From Hyperoplus lanceolatus (Eukaryota > Chordata > Actinopteri > Uranoscopiformes > Ammodytidae): 64,000 nt of DNA. Shown piece by piece: positions 22,377-33,922 of this stretch. Where the stretch lies: assembly GCA_026929865.2 (NCBI GenBank), contig CM049402.1, forward strand, positions 6,691,001 to 6,755,000, in the 5' to 3' direction. Numbering within the stretch: the stretch's first letter is position 1; each line of letters starts with the position of its first letter. The notes under the pieces are model-generated. The model made no database searches, was not told the DNA's origin, and saw only the letters and a program-made list of their open reading frames with translations. The position numbers and the translations under genes were made by a program.

Positions 22377-23791
22377 GTTTCTTCAACGAAGGTGGTCGCA
22401 TACTCTGATCCCTCCCAAGCCCTTATCTTCCCTGCTCTGCTCTCTGTCTTGTGCTGTCTCTGTCTAAATCTCTGAGCCTCTCTGCATATTCCTCCGAAAC
22501 CTAAATTATGGATCTGATCAGTTGGGGTCTTTCTGCAATGGATCAAATTTTCTCAACGAGAAAAGTGGACAAAGGAGAAGCCTCCTGTCCCGATGGAACC
22601 TTTGCTGCTGGATACACCTGGGACGCGTGGAGTAGCTGGAACCCGATGTGTCTGGCAATACTTTCCATTGAGGATGCTGAAGATATTTATGTTATTGGGC
22701 TTATGGTAACAGGGTTCCTGCTGTTTGGAGTTGGCGGATTCCTGTTCTACTGCAACTTTAAAAAGGCGTTGGCAGCACATCAGGCCATTGAAAAGCTGCC
22801 GGTCTTTGAGGGCTTGTGCCGGGCTGTCAATGCACAAGTATTAAGCGAGGTGAATCGCAAGCTGGAAGTGATTCCCGGACTTATTCGAAAAGTGGATGCA
22901 ATCTGGGGGGGCATGGGCAGACCGTTGGCGCTTGAAAAGGCCACTGGATTTCGGCTATTTCGATTACTACGTACACCAGTAACTCTAAGACAGGCTACAC
23001 ATTCCAGCGCCTAGTCTCAAAACAAATTTACAATCTCTCAATTTGGCTCCCCACACGGACCTTGGAGGTGTTATCTCTTCTCTCTCCGGGATGTTTATGC
23101 AGAAAGACGCTCTACCCCCACCTATCCCATCACCTAATCTCCCGTGAACTCTATCTGTGGCTGGGCCTCGAGGTCGTCTCCATGGACTCGCTCTTACCAC
23201 CTGGCGCCTGAAGACTCCCGTTATGTCTGGACAGAGATAGATACGCGGAACACACATACACACACACGTAGACACATACCACACATGACCCTGACCACTC
23301 AAGCCCTCTTGAATCCGTCCCCCTCTCCCTCCCTCGTTGCAGAACGGATGCTGCGGGCGGGGCGCCCCTGTCGGCTGCGTACGCCCCCTAGTGCCTGGGC
23401 TGTGACACTTACCGTCCCATAAACCCTTAATCCGTCCCTTTAATGTGCAAGTCTACGAGTCCTATTTGTCTGTGGTGTTTATCATGTTGCTTATTGTGCT
23501 AAGGTGGTTTTTCACTGATCACACACTCCCATAAGGAACGTAGTTCGAGATTGGAATTTTTTATTTTTTTTTAACCTGTCTTTCCCTGTTGTTCTCCTTT
23601 TCCTTCTAAGAAATAGGAGCGCGGCGAATGCTAGACGAACCTACAGTTACACTCTCTCCTGTCCACCCATGTTATTGTCACTGTCTTCTATGTTTCTTGG
23701 TGGGGTGTGAACTGAAATGCAATTTCGTTGTTCTGTAATGGTGCAATGACAATAAATCTGATTCTTTGATTCTTCTTCGAGTTGAAGAAAC
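22377..23791 (+). mobile_element. Unclassified 1.4-kb insertion carrying an intact small ORF
   Basis: This sequence is present in copy B but absent from the aligned position in copy A (around 1790). The ends carry an imperfect inverted repeat: GTTTCTTCAACGAAG at the left and, reverse complemented, GTTTCTTCAACTCGAAG at the right. The flanks share TTCTCT, offset by one base. Near the right end is a LINE-like tail (TTTCGTTGTTCTGTAATGG, then CAATGACAATAAA). It contains the 168-codon ORF at 22508-23014. The combination of short terminal inverted repeats and a LINE-type tail does not match a class I can name. Confidence 0.45.
22508..23014 (+). CDS. Hypothetical single-pass membrane protein in insertion
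   Basis: A 168-residue ORF begins MDLISWGLSAMDQ. It has a W-rich stretch with cysteines at about 35-47, then one strong hydrophobic segment at about residues 62-81 (VIGLMVTGFLLFGVGGFLFY). A mildly amphipathic, charged region follows (KKALAAHQAIEKL, EVNRKLEVIPGLIRK), with an RLFRLLR-type basic tail. There is no signal peptide ahead of the hydrophobic segment. I do not recognise the family. Uninterrupted length and the private insertion context suggest a transposon-encoded protein, but function is unknown. Confidence 0.45.
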   Translation: MDLISWGLSAMDQIFSTRKVDKGEASCPDGTFAAGYTWDAWSSWNPMCLAILSIEDAEDIYVIGLMVTGFLLFGVGGFLFYCNFKKALAAHQAIEKLPVFEGLCRAVNAQVLSEVNRKLEVIPGLIRKVDAIWGGMGRPLALEKATGFRLFRLLRTPVTLRQATHSSA

Positions 23792-25337
23792 TTTCTCTTT
23801 CAGGAACTCTGAGACAGCCTCCAACATGCGGCTCATTAACTCACTGTTTGGTGCTTGTCGTATGCAGGGCATGGCTCTCACCCTGTCATTTTTTGGGTCA
23901 AAAGCCACCTCAGATGGATAGCAAGGAGAATCTCCAGAACACTCCCAGACAAATCAATACCTAACATCCTTTATTTATTTATTCCAGCAAAAGCCCTTTC
24001 CCATTTTAAATGACACCCTTTTGCACACTTTTTCCACTTGAATTAAAACAAGGAACTGTTAGAGCGTGAAAGTCTAATTACTGTAAAACAATATCTGATG
24101 CACACACGTAAAATACGACACACACTGCAATATTATTAGCATATCGCAGAGAAGGCTTTTTTTACACTGGGCCTCTGAAAATGAAAATGGAAATTGTACT
24201 CATGCAGACCTCCCACTTTTTGGTCAGCAACCACGTTTCAAAAACTTATTATAATTTCCTTGCTTGGCATTTTAATACACTATGGGAGTAAATAACAGGA
24301 TTGTAGGAAGGCTGGTGGGCGAAATTCACGTTGTTAAAAAGTTGGACCGCTGCACAGATAATGACGGTTCCAAACGACAAGTGAGCAGAAGAAAGCAAAT
24401 GAGAAAGGCCTGCCGGTTGATGTACAATAAGCCGTAACGATGTCAGTGATCAAACTACACTTAACAATTTGAAAGTACAGTCAGACTGAAGTTTTAATGT
24501 TAACCACACCAAATCACGTGTACATATTTTCAAAATTATATTTAAAGGAATCATTAAACATGCTTTTTGTCTCACCTCACATTATGTCATTTAAAAACTA
24601 AATACATATGAAATACATGTACAGTATCCTATTTCATTATAGTTATTATTCGTTTTATTTTTTATTTCGATGTGCAGTATTTCTATTTTGTCTACATTTA
24701 ATTTAACTAATTTAATTCTGATGCTGTAATAGTTGTGCATTTGACAAATACATCTCTTGAATTTGGAAGTTGAATTAACCAAAGGCTGGCCCGTCTGGGG
24801 GTCTAGTTCTCATCGCTGGATGAGGCCAGTACAAGAAACATGTTTTGTCTGATTTTTCTTCTGTGAGCCATTTTAATAGATGCTTTTTAATCTTGTTGCT
24901 GTGTCTTCTTGGCAGGACACTTTTCCTTGGCTCACATCTCTTGGTTAACAGTGAAACCGAAGAGCACTTGTTGTACACACAGCAAGTCTTGCCACATATG
25001 TTTTCATTATTGAAAATCAAAACACAACACTATTTTGCACCTGTTTCCATCATTTTCCACACATGAGGAGAGGGGAACAAAAAAATTAACATTGCACTCC
25101 TACAACGTCAGACTTGGCTTGCTTCTTTTCTAATTCCACACTCCCAGATTTTCTTAATTTCTCCGGCTCAACTGACTCCGACATCAATTTATCAGATTTC
25201 ACGCAGCTTCCTCTGGAACCACAAAGAGCTTTAAAAATGTTTCCACATTTGTAGTAGGAATACATGTAAATAGACTTTGATGTGTACATTTGGGTGGAGT
25301 TCCCCTTTAACCCTCCTGTTGTGTTCCGGTCAAATGT

Positions 25338-25795
25338 GTCATGATCCTGCTTGGGCCTCAAGCCCTTGTGTTGTTTTTTCCCTTTACCCTTGTCTGTGTT
25401 CTGGTGTAATTGCAGGGTTGGAGTGAGGTGTGCTGGAGTCAGTTACCAGCATTCACAGCTGCCATCGATCAACAATCAACTGCTCTTCTTATACCCGGCC
25501 CTACCTTCCAGACACTGCCAGATTGTAAACTCTGTTACCCAGTCAGTAACTCTCCAGCCACCTAGACCTTTTGTAGTTCTTCCTGCATTTAGCTTGTTGC
25601 TAAATTCTGTTCTTTTTTGCCACAGTCTCCCAGCCTGACTCCAGCCACCAGCTCCAGCCCTCGTCAGCCAGCTCTCCCTCCCTGGACCCCTCTGCCTGCC
25701 TGCTCTTGTCTGCCTCTGCTCGTCTCCCCGGATTCTCCCCTTGGCACTTACTGATTTTGAGCAGGAGTCAGGAGAAAATAAATCAGTGGTGAAGT
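25338..25795 (+). mobile_element. Solo-LTR-like insertion in copy B
   Basis: Inserted relative to copy A, which reads GGTCGAATGTGACC at the corresponding place. It starts TGTCATGATCCTGC. It is C/T-rich in the middle, with TCTCCCTCCCTGGACCCC-type tracts, and has an AATAAA-like signal near the end (GAAAATAAATCAG). This composition is reminiscent of fish Gypsy LTRs. The right boundary and target duplication could not be fixed, so the class is tentative. Confidence 0.4.
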
Positions 25796-26691
25796 TTCAT
25801 GTTTAGCTTTCCTAATCAAGTAATACAGGTCGTTTTTGGCGGGGAACACAACAGATATCATTTTGTGCTATTTAAAAAAAAGTGAAATGGTTTAAAACAA
25901 ATGCTAGCCATCGAATGACTCTTGTTAAAATTTGACACAATTTAGCCAATGATTAGTAGCACAATTTATTTCATCTGAGTATTTGTTAAAGTCGAGATAC
26001 ATTTTACTCAAACAAGTTGTATGAGCTCAGGTTGATGATTACTCAGGCTTTAATAGCAAATAGCAGTTCTAAACCTATAATGTTTTGAAGAACACAAGTT
26101 GATTAGAGGATATAATTACACAACATAGGTTTATAATATATGTACTAATATGGACTTGTATAATCAGCTGTAATGGGAAAGTCATTTTTGACGGATAGGA
26201 GGGTTTAGGCTACTGAGTTTCCTCTATTTAAAAAGGTGGAGGAATATATAAAAGGCCATTGATGAATGATGACAAATTGCATGCATTTCAACTGACTGTT
26301 TCCCTAGAAAATGCCCCGCCCCATGTTTTACCAGATCAAGATTTTTTATGTGAACTAGGAGTGGTAGGGAATGTCTGGTTTGCCGCAGCTTGAAAAGTAT
26401 GCAGTTTGCATACAATTGGGATCGACTATTTAGCCATACCATTTTGCCTTCAATTTGACACTCTCGCTTATTGCGGCCCATAGTTGTTCTCTCTTGGTGG
26501 CTCACTCTATGTGACATAGGTTAAACTGTTCAGAGGATTATGGGTCTGAAAAGACAGAAAAAAAGCATGCTGGGTGCACACTGCAAAATAAGACCGGATA
26601 TAGTATGGCCTCTAGGTTTTTGCATTTGACCTGCATTTACTGGGACATCCTGAATCTTTTGTTTGGCGTGCTAAATAGTATGGGAGTCCGG

Positions 26692-27947
26692 GGGCCTCAT
26701 TTATCAACAGTGAGTAGAAAAGGTTCTAAATTCACTCTTACGAATGAAATTTAGTATGTGCTTAAGTACAAAAAAATCGGTATTTATCAAACGTGCGCAG
26801 GCCTATCGTACGCACACCAGTAAGTCATCAATCTTGATAAATCCCACATGTTCTTAAGTGTCATGCTCGTTCACGCTCAGACCATTTGCATTCAGAAACG
26901 CCTCCAATTAACCATATATGGTCACAACACATCCCTTTATCAACCATCTGAATGTGTTTTACCCCTCTCCTCCACAATGGCAAAGAGGGTAACGAAAAGA
27001 AACTTCTCCAACACAGAAATGGAAACCCTTGTAAACGAGGTTGAATCAAAGCGAAATATATTTTGTTGGCTCACTTAGTGCAGGCATTAAAACAATAGAA
27101 AGCTTGCTGCATGGGAAAATGTGATATTTTCGAGCAAGTTGTTAGGCAACGGCATTGTTTGGGGTCCGCGATCTGACAACTTTACGTGCAGTCATTCATA
27201 AACTCTTTCAATACATAAGAGATGAAGATAAATTCCTAACAACATTAGAGTGACTAAGTGAAATGAGTGATGGCGAGTCTGGCGAGTCACCGCGGCTCGT
27301 CCAGCTCACAGCTGAGTGCTGTCAGATGAGACGCACAGAGAGCATCGGAGGGATCCTCCGCTTCAAAACATGTAAATGTGTGACACATTTAATGAATAAT
27401 CAATTAGAGCTTACCTAAAAATAAGTGTGCCATGTAACTATTTATTGTATTTAGGATTTTAGCTCATTTGGACGCTGTTTTGACCGGCTGTTTTCATTGA
27501 TATAGCCTATTGGCGATATTATATCTACTTTCAGTTTCATTAACCTACTGAGTCGCCACGAAACGTGATCAGTGTTCTTAAAGAAACTTAAGATTATAAA
27601 ACAAGAGGTCCATAACACAGATGATGATTAAACAAAAAAATGTATGACTTTATATTACACTAGAAATGCACGATTGGATTTGACGCGTGGCGATTATAGA
27701 TAAAGAGAACGCTGGCGGTTCTAGTGTTAATGCAGACGTTGAAACTCTTAAATGCTTTGCTTTGTGCTTGTAATATCGCTATTCTACCACTAGATTATGT
27801 TCGTAAGCATGGTCAGAGTTGTGCTTACATTTACACACATTCATAAGTCTAAGTACATTTTGGTAAATTCCATACTTTGCGTGGCAATGTTCTTACGCCC
27901 TACTTACGCACAGATTTGTGCGTAAGTAGGGTTGATAAATGAGGCCA
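26692..27947. mobile_element. Harbinger-like MITE with a Myb-like exon remnant
   Basis: The termini are GGGCCTCATTTATCAAC and, reverse complemented from the right, TGGCCTCATTTATCAAC. Copy A (near 8020) lacks the insertion. The interior (26977-27180) encodes MAKRVTKRNFSNTEMETLV and, after a frameshift, WENVIFSSKLLGN. This resembles the N-terminal Myb/SANT-like protein that accompanies PIF/Harbinger transposases. The target duplication is unclear. A subterminal palindrome CTTACGCACAGATTTGTGCG is present at the right end. Part of the interior recurs inverted at 38820-39110. Confidence 0.6.
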
Positions 27948-29262
27948 CAGGTATTGGAAGTAACACACCCAAATTCTGGATTACATGCATCATTTCCTGT
28001 GAAGCCCTTGTGCAATGGCGGACTGGGAAGGGCTAACTCTGCCACTAACATGATGCTATATGACCACTATGGTGAGTATAGCTAAGAGATGGTGAGAGAT
28101 ATATGTCTAATGGAATGCTTAAAAATGCAGACTATAATCAATAATGAGGTTTGATTTCATGTAAATATTCAGGATGCAAACTCTAAAATCATGATATTTT
28201 GGCTTTTTTTGCACTGATTTTGACCGTGGTTTTTCAAACCGACTCTCACAACTTACCCAATTTTGCCAATTTAACAGTAGTAACGTCACTCAGGGAGCAA
28301 CACATTGAACTGAAAAAAGCAATAAGTGTTTGCTAACTTTTGTCTGTGACAATAACACACCTAACAGTTTCTATGTTTGGCGAGCTTTGTAGCAAAACCC
28401 ACTCGCATATAATGAGATGTTTTTCTTGTTGTCTTCGCTGCATGTGCACGTCCCCAGGTTCAAAGGCGAAGCTAGTTAGCCTTTGCCATATGCTGCGAGC
28501 AGTAGGATGGTGCTAGATCAATTGGAAGTAAGCAGAGAAATGTCAACCTTCCATTTTGATTTGGGGCCAACACAAGGCTGAGCAAAGGAGCAGAGGAATC
28601 ATCGTTATTAATTACTGAGCCAATTATGTGTTGATCTGTATGAAAAGCCTGTCAATAGAAAGGTGTGATTTTCACCCACCCACAGCCTCCTTATCTGGAA
28701 TTAATTTCTTGGAAACCTGTCGTCTCAAATCATAACACCCTTCTGTGAATAACAATAAAACATTTTTCACATTTTCAGGGTTGTCGCAACACATATGGCA
28801 CCCAAAATAAAGAGACAATTTTAAAGGAAATTCAAGCAGACAGTTTGGACCATTTATGGATGATAATAGAAAATAAATAGAGGCTTGTCAGGCTGGTGTG
28901 ATTACGATGTGTTCTTACCAGTGAGTGCTGGTAAGAACATTTCCAGAGGGCACATATTTATACATGTTTCATTTCAACAGTAAATCCTAATTTAGTGGTA
29001 ATCAGTGGGATTATTTAGTTTTATTAAATTGCGCTAAAGGATGAAATTTGTTGCTGGAAATGGAACAGAGAAAGTCATTATTCAAATAGAAATGGAAATC
29101 AAGTGTTAATGTGATAATATTTCTCTGCCTCTCACGACATCATCTGTAACAGCACCTCAAATCTTCTGCTAGGTCAGAGAAATAGTGAAGAGAGGGATGA
29201 TTCTTTGATATTGTTTTTGTTTATTTGGCACATTAGAGGGATTTAAATTTGTCACATACCAG

Positions 29263-30924
29263 GTTTACAAGATTATCTTTTATGATTAGATTGTTCTCAA
29301 GTGGTGTCAACCTCTTACACAATGAGAAATGATTGGATTGGTTCATTGGGACCATTGAGCCTGTGATGATAGATGACAGGTCCTTAAGCAAGGCACCACA
29401 CGCCATGGTGCGCTCAGAAGCTATGTTGCCTGGTAACTATAAATTCATCTGATTGAGGTAATCTGAAATGAATTTAAATTATGTGTGCTAAGAGCCAAAG
29501 GTATTTTGCTACCCGCCTGTTACTTAGCTACCAAGATGACATCGAAGCCTGCACGATTTACTTTTTGTTGTTGCTGTAATCGTTCACATGCAAATCTTTC
29601 CGTTTTCAACTATGGTAACCATGTAGCTCAAGTATGTTCATATATAGGTTAGTCATTCTGTGGCTAACTTTACATAAGAAGTATGTTGTTTGCAGCAGGC
29701 ATACAATAGGGACATACTTTATAATGTATTATGTCTATATTATTCATTTCGTCATACCATCGCTCCTAGAACTTGCGTCTTGCCTTTATATCCATCTCTG
29801 TGCTGGTTAATTTCACTCTGAAGCTCTGTCGCTGCACAGTGGATTGTTGGTCAGAATTGCCAAAAAAGCATGCTGATTTCCACACTAACAATCCCGACTG
29901 GATGTAGAAGGGCAATCGGGTATTTTTTATGCATTCTGCATCACACTACCTGCATATGGACATCCTAAATCTTTTTCAACCATACTAAAAAGCAGGAAAG
30001 TATGGGTATTGGAAAGCAGGGCTCGTATTGCTTGTCTTTGTCTCTACACACATCTGATACTTAATCTAATGAACTTATATTCTTCTATTCACAGTGGCTA
30101 ACCGTTGATTTACAGCTGTAAATGAAAAGGTAATCCTTCAAGTAAATTATTGATTTAGATGTGATGATTCCTTTTGGTCATAAAGTCAGTAGCTGTTCCA
30201 TTGCAGTATTTATGGATTTTTCTTGATAGGACATTAACCTAAATCAAAAACTTTTAAACTCAGTCACAGCTGCTGGTAATGACCTGACAACCTCCAGTGT
30301 GTGTTTAAGTATTTCAACTGTTATTTTATGGGAGCCAGTAATCATAATTCAAAACTCCTTTCAACATGTACTGATACTGTATATAAGGTGTGCTTGTGCG
30401 TCTGTGCCCTAAGTGCTTTGCTGATTGTACAAAGCCTATAGTGACAACAAGGCCCACTCGGCCACGGTAATATCTTATTTCACTACAATTGCTTATGATT
30501 GTTGCCTCCCAATGAAAAGGCAAATAGGCATGCAACAACACATGGCATAACATTATTTACTTACTTCTTACTCACACCTGGCTCACATGACAACATCTGG
30601 AGTTTTATTGAAAGGAAAAGCTCTAAGGACAGAGAGTAGAGCAGAACAGAACCTCCTCCTGCTCCTCCTCTTCACACACACAGACACACACACAGGATGA
30701 GGTCATTAAAAGGTAAAGCCCTCTCTCTTCTGAAATAATGTAGATATCACAACGCATCACTGTTCCTATATTTAAGTGGTGATCAGTGTTCAGAACAAAG
30801 GTGAAACCTTTTGAAAAACGCCTATAAGACAGAAAGGATATTGTACTGCATGACAACGCAAACAGCATTATGCAAAGGCAGACGGTCGTAATGAAACTAC
30901 CATCATTTTCTAAGAGTCGGAGCA
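29263..30924. other. Gene-free stretch right of copy B
   Basis: No recognised gene. The region 29690-30010 vaguely resembles 7730-8030 and 26390-26690 (shared phrases such as TTGCATAC and AGTATGGGTATTGG), suggesting an older third copy of that segment. A short CA-rich tract lies at 30673-30695. Confidence 0.4.
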
Positions 30925-31260
30925 AACGATAGTTATGTATGTAACTACGGTTCTATGAGTTCCGGATGACCGCCAGAGGCGGTGCTTACAGCACTGGATG
31001 TTCCATCGCGCGCATGCGCAGGTCGAGATCTTTATACCAACAAAGTCACCTGTGACACCTGGGTGACCCCGGGAATGTCTATATATTCCGGAAGTCACTC
31101 GAGGATCTGTTCCAACTGGATCTTCTCGCGGTATCTGAGAAGTCTGAGTGACAGAGAACTCTGGCGGTCATCCGGAACTCATAGAACCGTAGTTACATAA
31201 CCATCGTTCTATTTCGTTCCTACTGACCGCCAGAGGCGGTGCTTACAGCACTGGATGACT
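30925..31260. repeat. DIRS-type inverted terminal region
   Basis: Arm 1 (30925-30981) reads AACGATAGTTATG, then GTAACTACGGTTCTATGAG and a GACCGCCAGAG block. Arm 2 (31157-31212) is its reverse complement. A direct repeat of the GACCGCCAGAGGCGGTGC phrase starts again at 31225. Inverted and internal complementary repeats next to a tyrosine-recombinase ORF are a hallmark of DIRS-like retrotransposons, which lack ordinary LTRs and an integrase. Confidence 0.65.
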
Positions 31261-31339
31261 TATACCAAAAAGGTCACGAAGAGTGCTCATCAATTAAGGG
31301 CTTGCAGCCATCAACAAGACAGCTGTCATCCCACAAGAT

Positions 31340-32720
31340 GAGGTGCAGCAACATTTACTCTGTAGAGCCGCGCAACATACATGATGAAGACCATGTAGCC
31401 GTGGCGCAAATGTCCTGCCGTGAAATCCGCTTCAAGGCAGCCCATGATGTAGCCATACTCCTGGTAGAGTGGCACTCAACGGCCAAGGCATGGGGAGCCC
31501 CTGTGCTCTATATGCATTCAAGACCACATCCACAAGTCAGTGGGAGTGTCTCTGTTTGGACAGGGCAGCCCCCTTCCTGCAGCTCCCATAGCAGACAGAG
31601 GTATTTGTCTTACGCAAGCTGGTTGTTGCCACAACTTATGCCCTAAGCGCCCGCACCGGGCACAGTGGGTTTGATATTCTTTCTGCACCCCCTGGTGAGC
31701 CCAGGGGATTGAAAGCAGCCAACTCGATCGATTGGTTTACATGGTGGGGAGACAATCGTTTGGATTGGAAGGATGGATTTGGCGAGAGCACCACTCCTGA
31801 CCCTTCTGCATGCCAGAGCAAGCACGCCTGGCTCACTGACGAGGCATGGAGTTCACCGACCAATTGCAGTCGCAATGGCAAGGAGGAATGCCGTCTTCAT
31901 AGACAGCCGCGTCAGGTCTGCCTGACTCAGCGGCCCAAATGGGGGTAGACCTAAGGCCCTCAGGACTACTTGCAAGTCCCATGATGGTGCCCTCAGGGGT
32001 CATGGTGGCTGAATGAAGCCTCTGGCCTCCCTTCAGAAACTGCCTGACTAGGTAGTGGGACCCTATCATCTGGTTATCCCCCCCTGCATGTGCGGCCGAT
32101 ATCGCAGCCACATAGACGCACAGGGTGGAAGCAGCTCTCCTGCTGCCCAACACAGACTGCAGAAAGTGTAATATCACTATCACTGAGCAAGTCCATGGGA
32201 CTTCGCCATGTGCCATGCACCACTGTGAAAACAACTTCCACCTGTTTGCATAGCGCCATGTAGTGGAGAGTGCCCCTGAAGTTAAAAAGGTATGGACCTC
32301 TGACTGGTCGCAATACGTCAACAGTGGGTCCTGGCTACCAGGAGCCCCACGCACAGCTGCAGGCGCCCCGAGTTCGGGTGCCACATGTGTCCGCCTACCT
32401 GAGACAGAGGTCCTGTCTCCCTGGAAGGCACAAAGGCTCTCCTTGAGGAGTTTAGTAATGCTGGGATCCATGGCCTTCCTAGCCAATGTGGAGCCACCAA
32501 ACGTAGGCTGTAACTGCAATGCTGGACCCCATCCAGTGTTGTCAGTAACAAAAGAATTGTAGGAAATGCATAAAGCAGGCTGACTGGCCAAGCATTAGCC
32601 AGAGCATCCTGCCTTACGGGACTGGTCCTCTCCATTTAGGAGGACCCAGGGGGACAGTGGGTCATCTCTTCGGAAGCAAAGAGATATGCCACTGCCCTGC
32701 CATACTTGTCCCAATCATGC
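31340..32720 (-). pseudogene. DIRS-like retrotransposon: RNase H end and tyrosine recombinase
   Basis: Read from high to low coordinates. First comes an RNase-H-like C-terminus (32635-32318) with DALANAWPVSLLYAFP and LRLVAPHWLGRPW. Then follows a tyrosine-recombinase N-terminal core (32591-31833) with TTWRYANRWKLFSQWC, VILHFLQSVL and AASTLCVYVAAISAAHAG. A shifted frame (31881-31636) continues with ELHASSVSQACLLW. A last decayed piece (to about 31340) contains the LSKQRHSHWLVDVV-like C-terminal segment. These are the signatures of fish DIRS1-like elements. Several frameshifts and stops show it is dead, and the reverse transcriptase and gag are missing because a Tc1 fragment adjoins at 32765. 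Confidence 0.75.
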
Positions 32721-32764
32721 CCACCACCTCCGGATGGAGTCTTGCTGATGGCTGCGACATCAGC

Positions 32765-33255
32765 AAGGAGGTGGCGGAGTCATGTTTTGGGACGGAATCA
32801 TGGGGAGAGAGCTAGTAGGCCCCTTTAGGGTCCCTGACGGTGTGAAAATGACCTCGGCAAAGTATGTTGAGTTTCTGACTGACCACTTTCTTCCGTGGTA
32901 CAAAAAGAAGAACTGTGCCTTCCGTAGTAAAATCATCTTCATGAATGACAATGCACCATCTCATGCAGCAAAGAATACCTCTGTGTCATTGGCTGCTATG
33001 GGCATAAACGGAGAGAACCTCATGGTATGGGCCTAATCTTCCCCTGACCTCAACCCTATTGAGAACCTTTGGAGCATCCTTGAGCAAAATATCTATGAGG
33101 TTGGGAGGCAGTTCACATCAAAACAGCAGCTATGGGAGGCTATTCTGGCATCCTGCAAAGATATTCAAGCAGAATCTCTCCAAAAACTCACAAGATCAAT
33201 GGATGCAAGAATTGTGAAGGGGATATCAAAGAGGGGGTCCTATGTTGACATGTAA
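32765..33255 (+). pseudogene. Tc1-like transposase C-terminal fragment
   Basis: The translation reads MFWDGIMGRELVGPF, then a segment ending IIFMNDNAPSHAAKN (second catalytic Asp). After a stop comes [16 protein letters not shown] (catalytic Glu region) and a C-terminus ending RGSYVDM. This order is the DDE catalytic domain of Tc1/mariner Tc1-group transposases. The HTH half and the first Asp are missing. An internal stop after MVWA and a nonsense tail make it non-functional. The start coincides with the end of the DIRS remnant, so one element probably interrupted the other. Confidence 0.85.
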
Positions 33256-33639
33256 CTTGGCCTGTTAAGATGTTTTTGATTGAAATAGCTTTTGATTTCA
33301 TTAAATATGACCTCCACATTCTGCAAATTCAACAAATGACCATTTTTTGTTGTTTACAACCTATACAATTTTTTGAAACTATGTTGTGCATAATTTGGAA
33401 CGGTGCATTTTGAGTTTTTTATTTTTGAAAAAAATACTGTTATCATTGGGAGGTTTGTTCAATAATTTGAATCATACTCTAACGGTTGATGACTTGAAAA
33501 TTATACTGACTGTCATTTGCATCGACTATTTAGGAAAATCTGAGAAAAATATAATTTGCATAATAATTTGCGCACCCCCCCCAAATTGAAATACTATTGA
33601 GAACCTGTTAATATTTATTTATTTGTACAATTCTTTTTT

Positions 33640-33722
33640 TTTTGGTCAGTTGGAAATCAAGGCAGCCCCTTCCCCCCCATGACAACTCACGGCGCTCCAC
33701 CATTTGAGAAGCACTGTATTAG
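33640..33722. repeat. hAT terminal fragment
   Basis: The sequence ends CACCATTTGAGAAGCACTG, the reverse complement of the CAGTGCTTCTCAAA terminal repeat seen in many Charlie/hAT-like elements. No matching left end is visible nearby, so this is a solitary tip. Confidence 0.4.
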
Positions 33723-33922
33723 CAGAACAGTTTATGGAATTTATTTGGCATTCAGAGCACGTGGTTCAGGTTAGGTCTTGTTTGGATATCAAAAAGAGGG
33801 GACATTATCATATTTACATTAAATCAAAGCCAAAATGATCCCCTAACCTTGACTATAGTGCAACTGTTGCCCAGACCTCGTAAACACAATACATTTGCAT
33901 CACAAAAAATTACCCACACCCA

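Larger units (their letters stand above)
22150..29262 (+). repeat. Segmental duplication, copy B
   Basis: Colinear with copy A (1440-9300). Private insertions are a 1.4-kb unclassified element (22377-23791), an LTR-like segment (25338-25795) and a Harbinger-like element (26692-27947). Copy B retains the unoccupied target sites of the copy A TTAA element (24591-24594) and of the copy A hAT MITE (24944-24951). Confidence 0.85.

Noticed and set aside
32263-32562. Plus-strand 99-residue frame
   Set aside because: Antisense of the DIRS recombinase/RNase H coding sequence.
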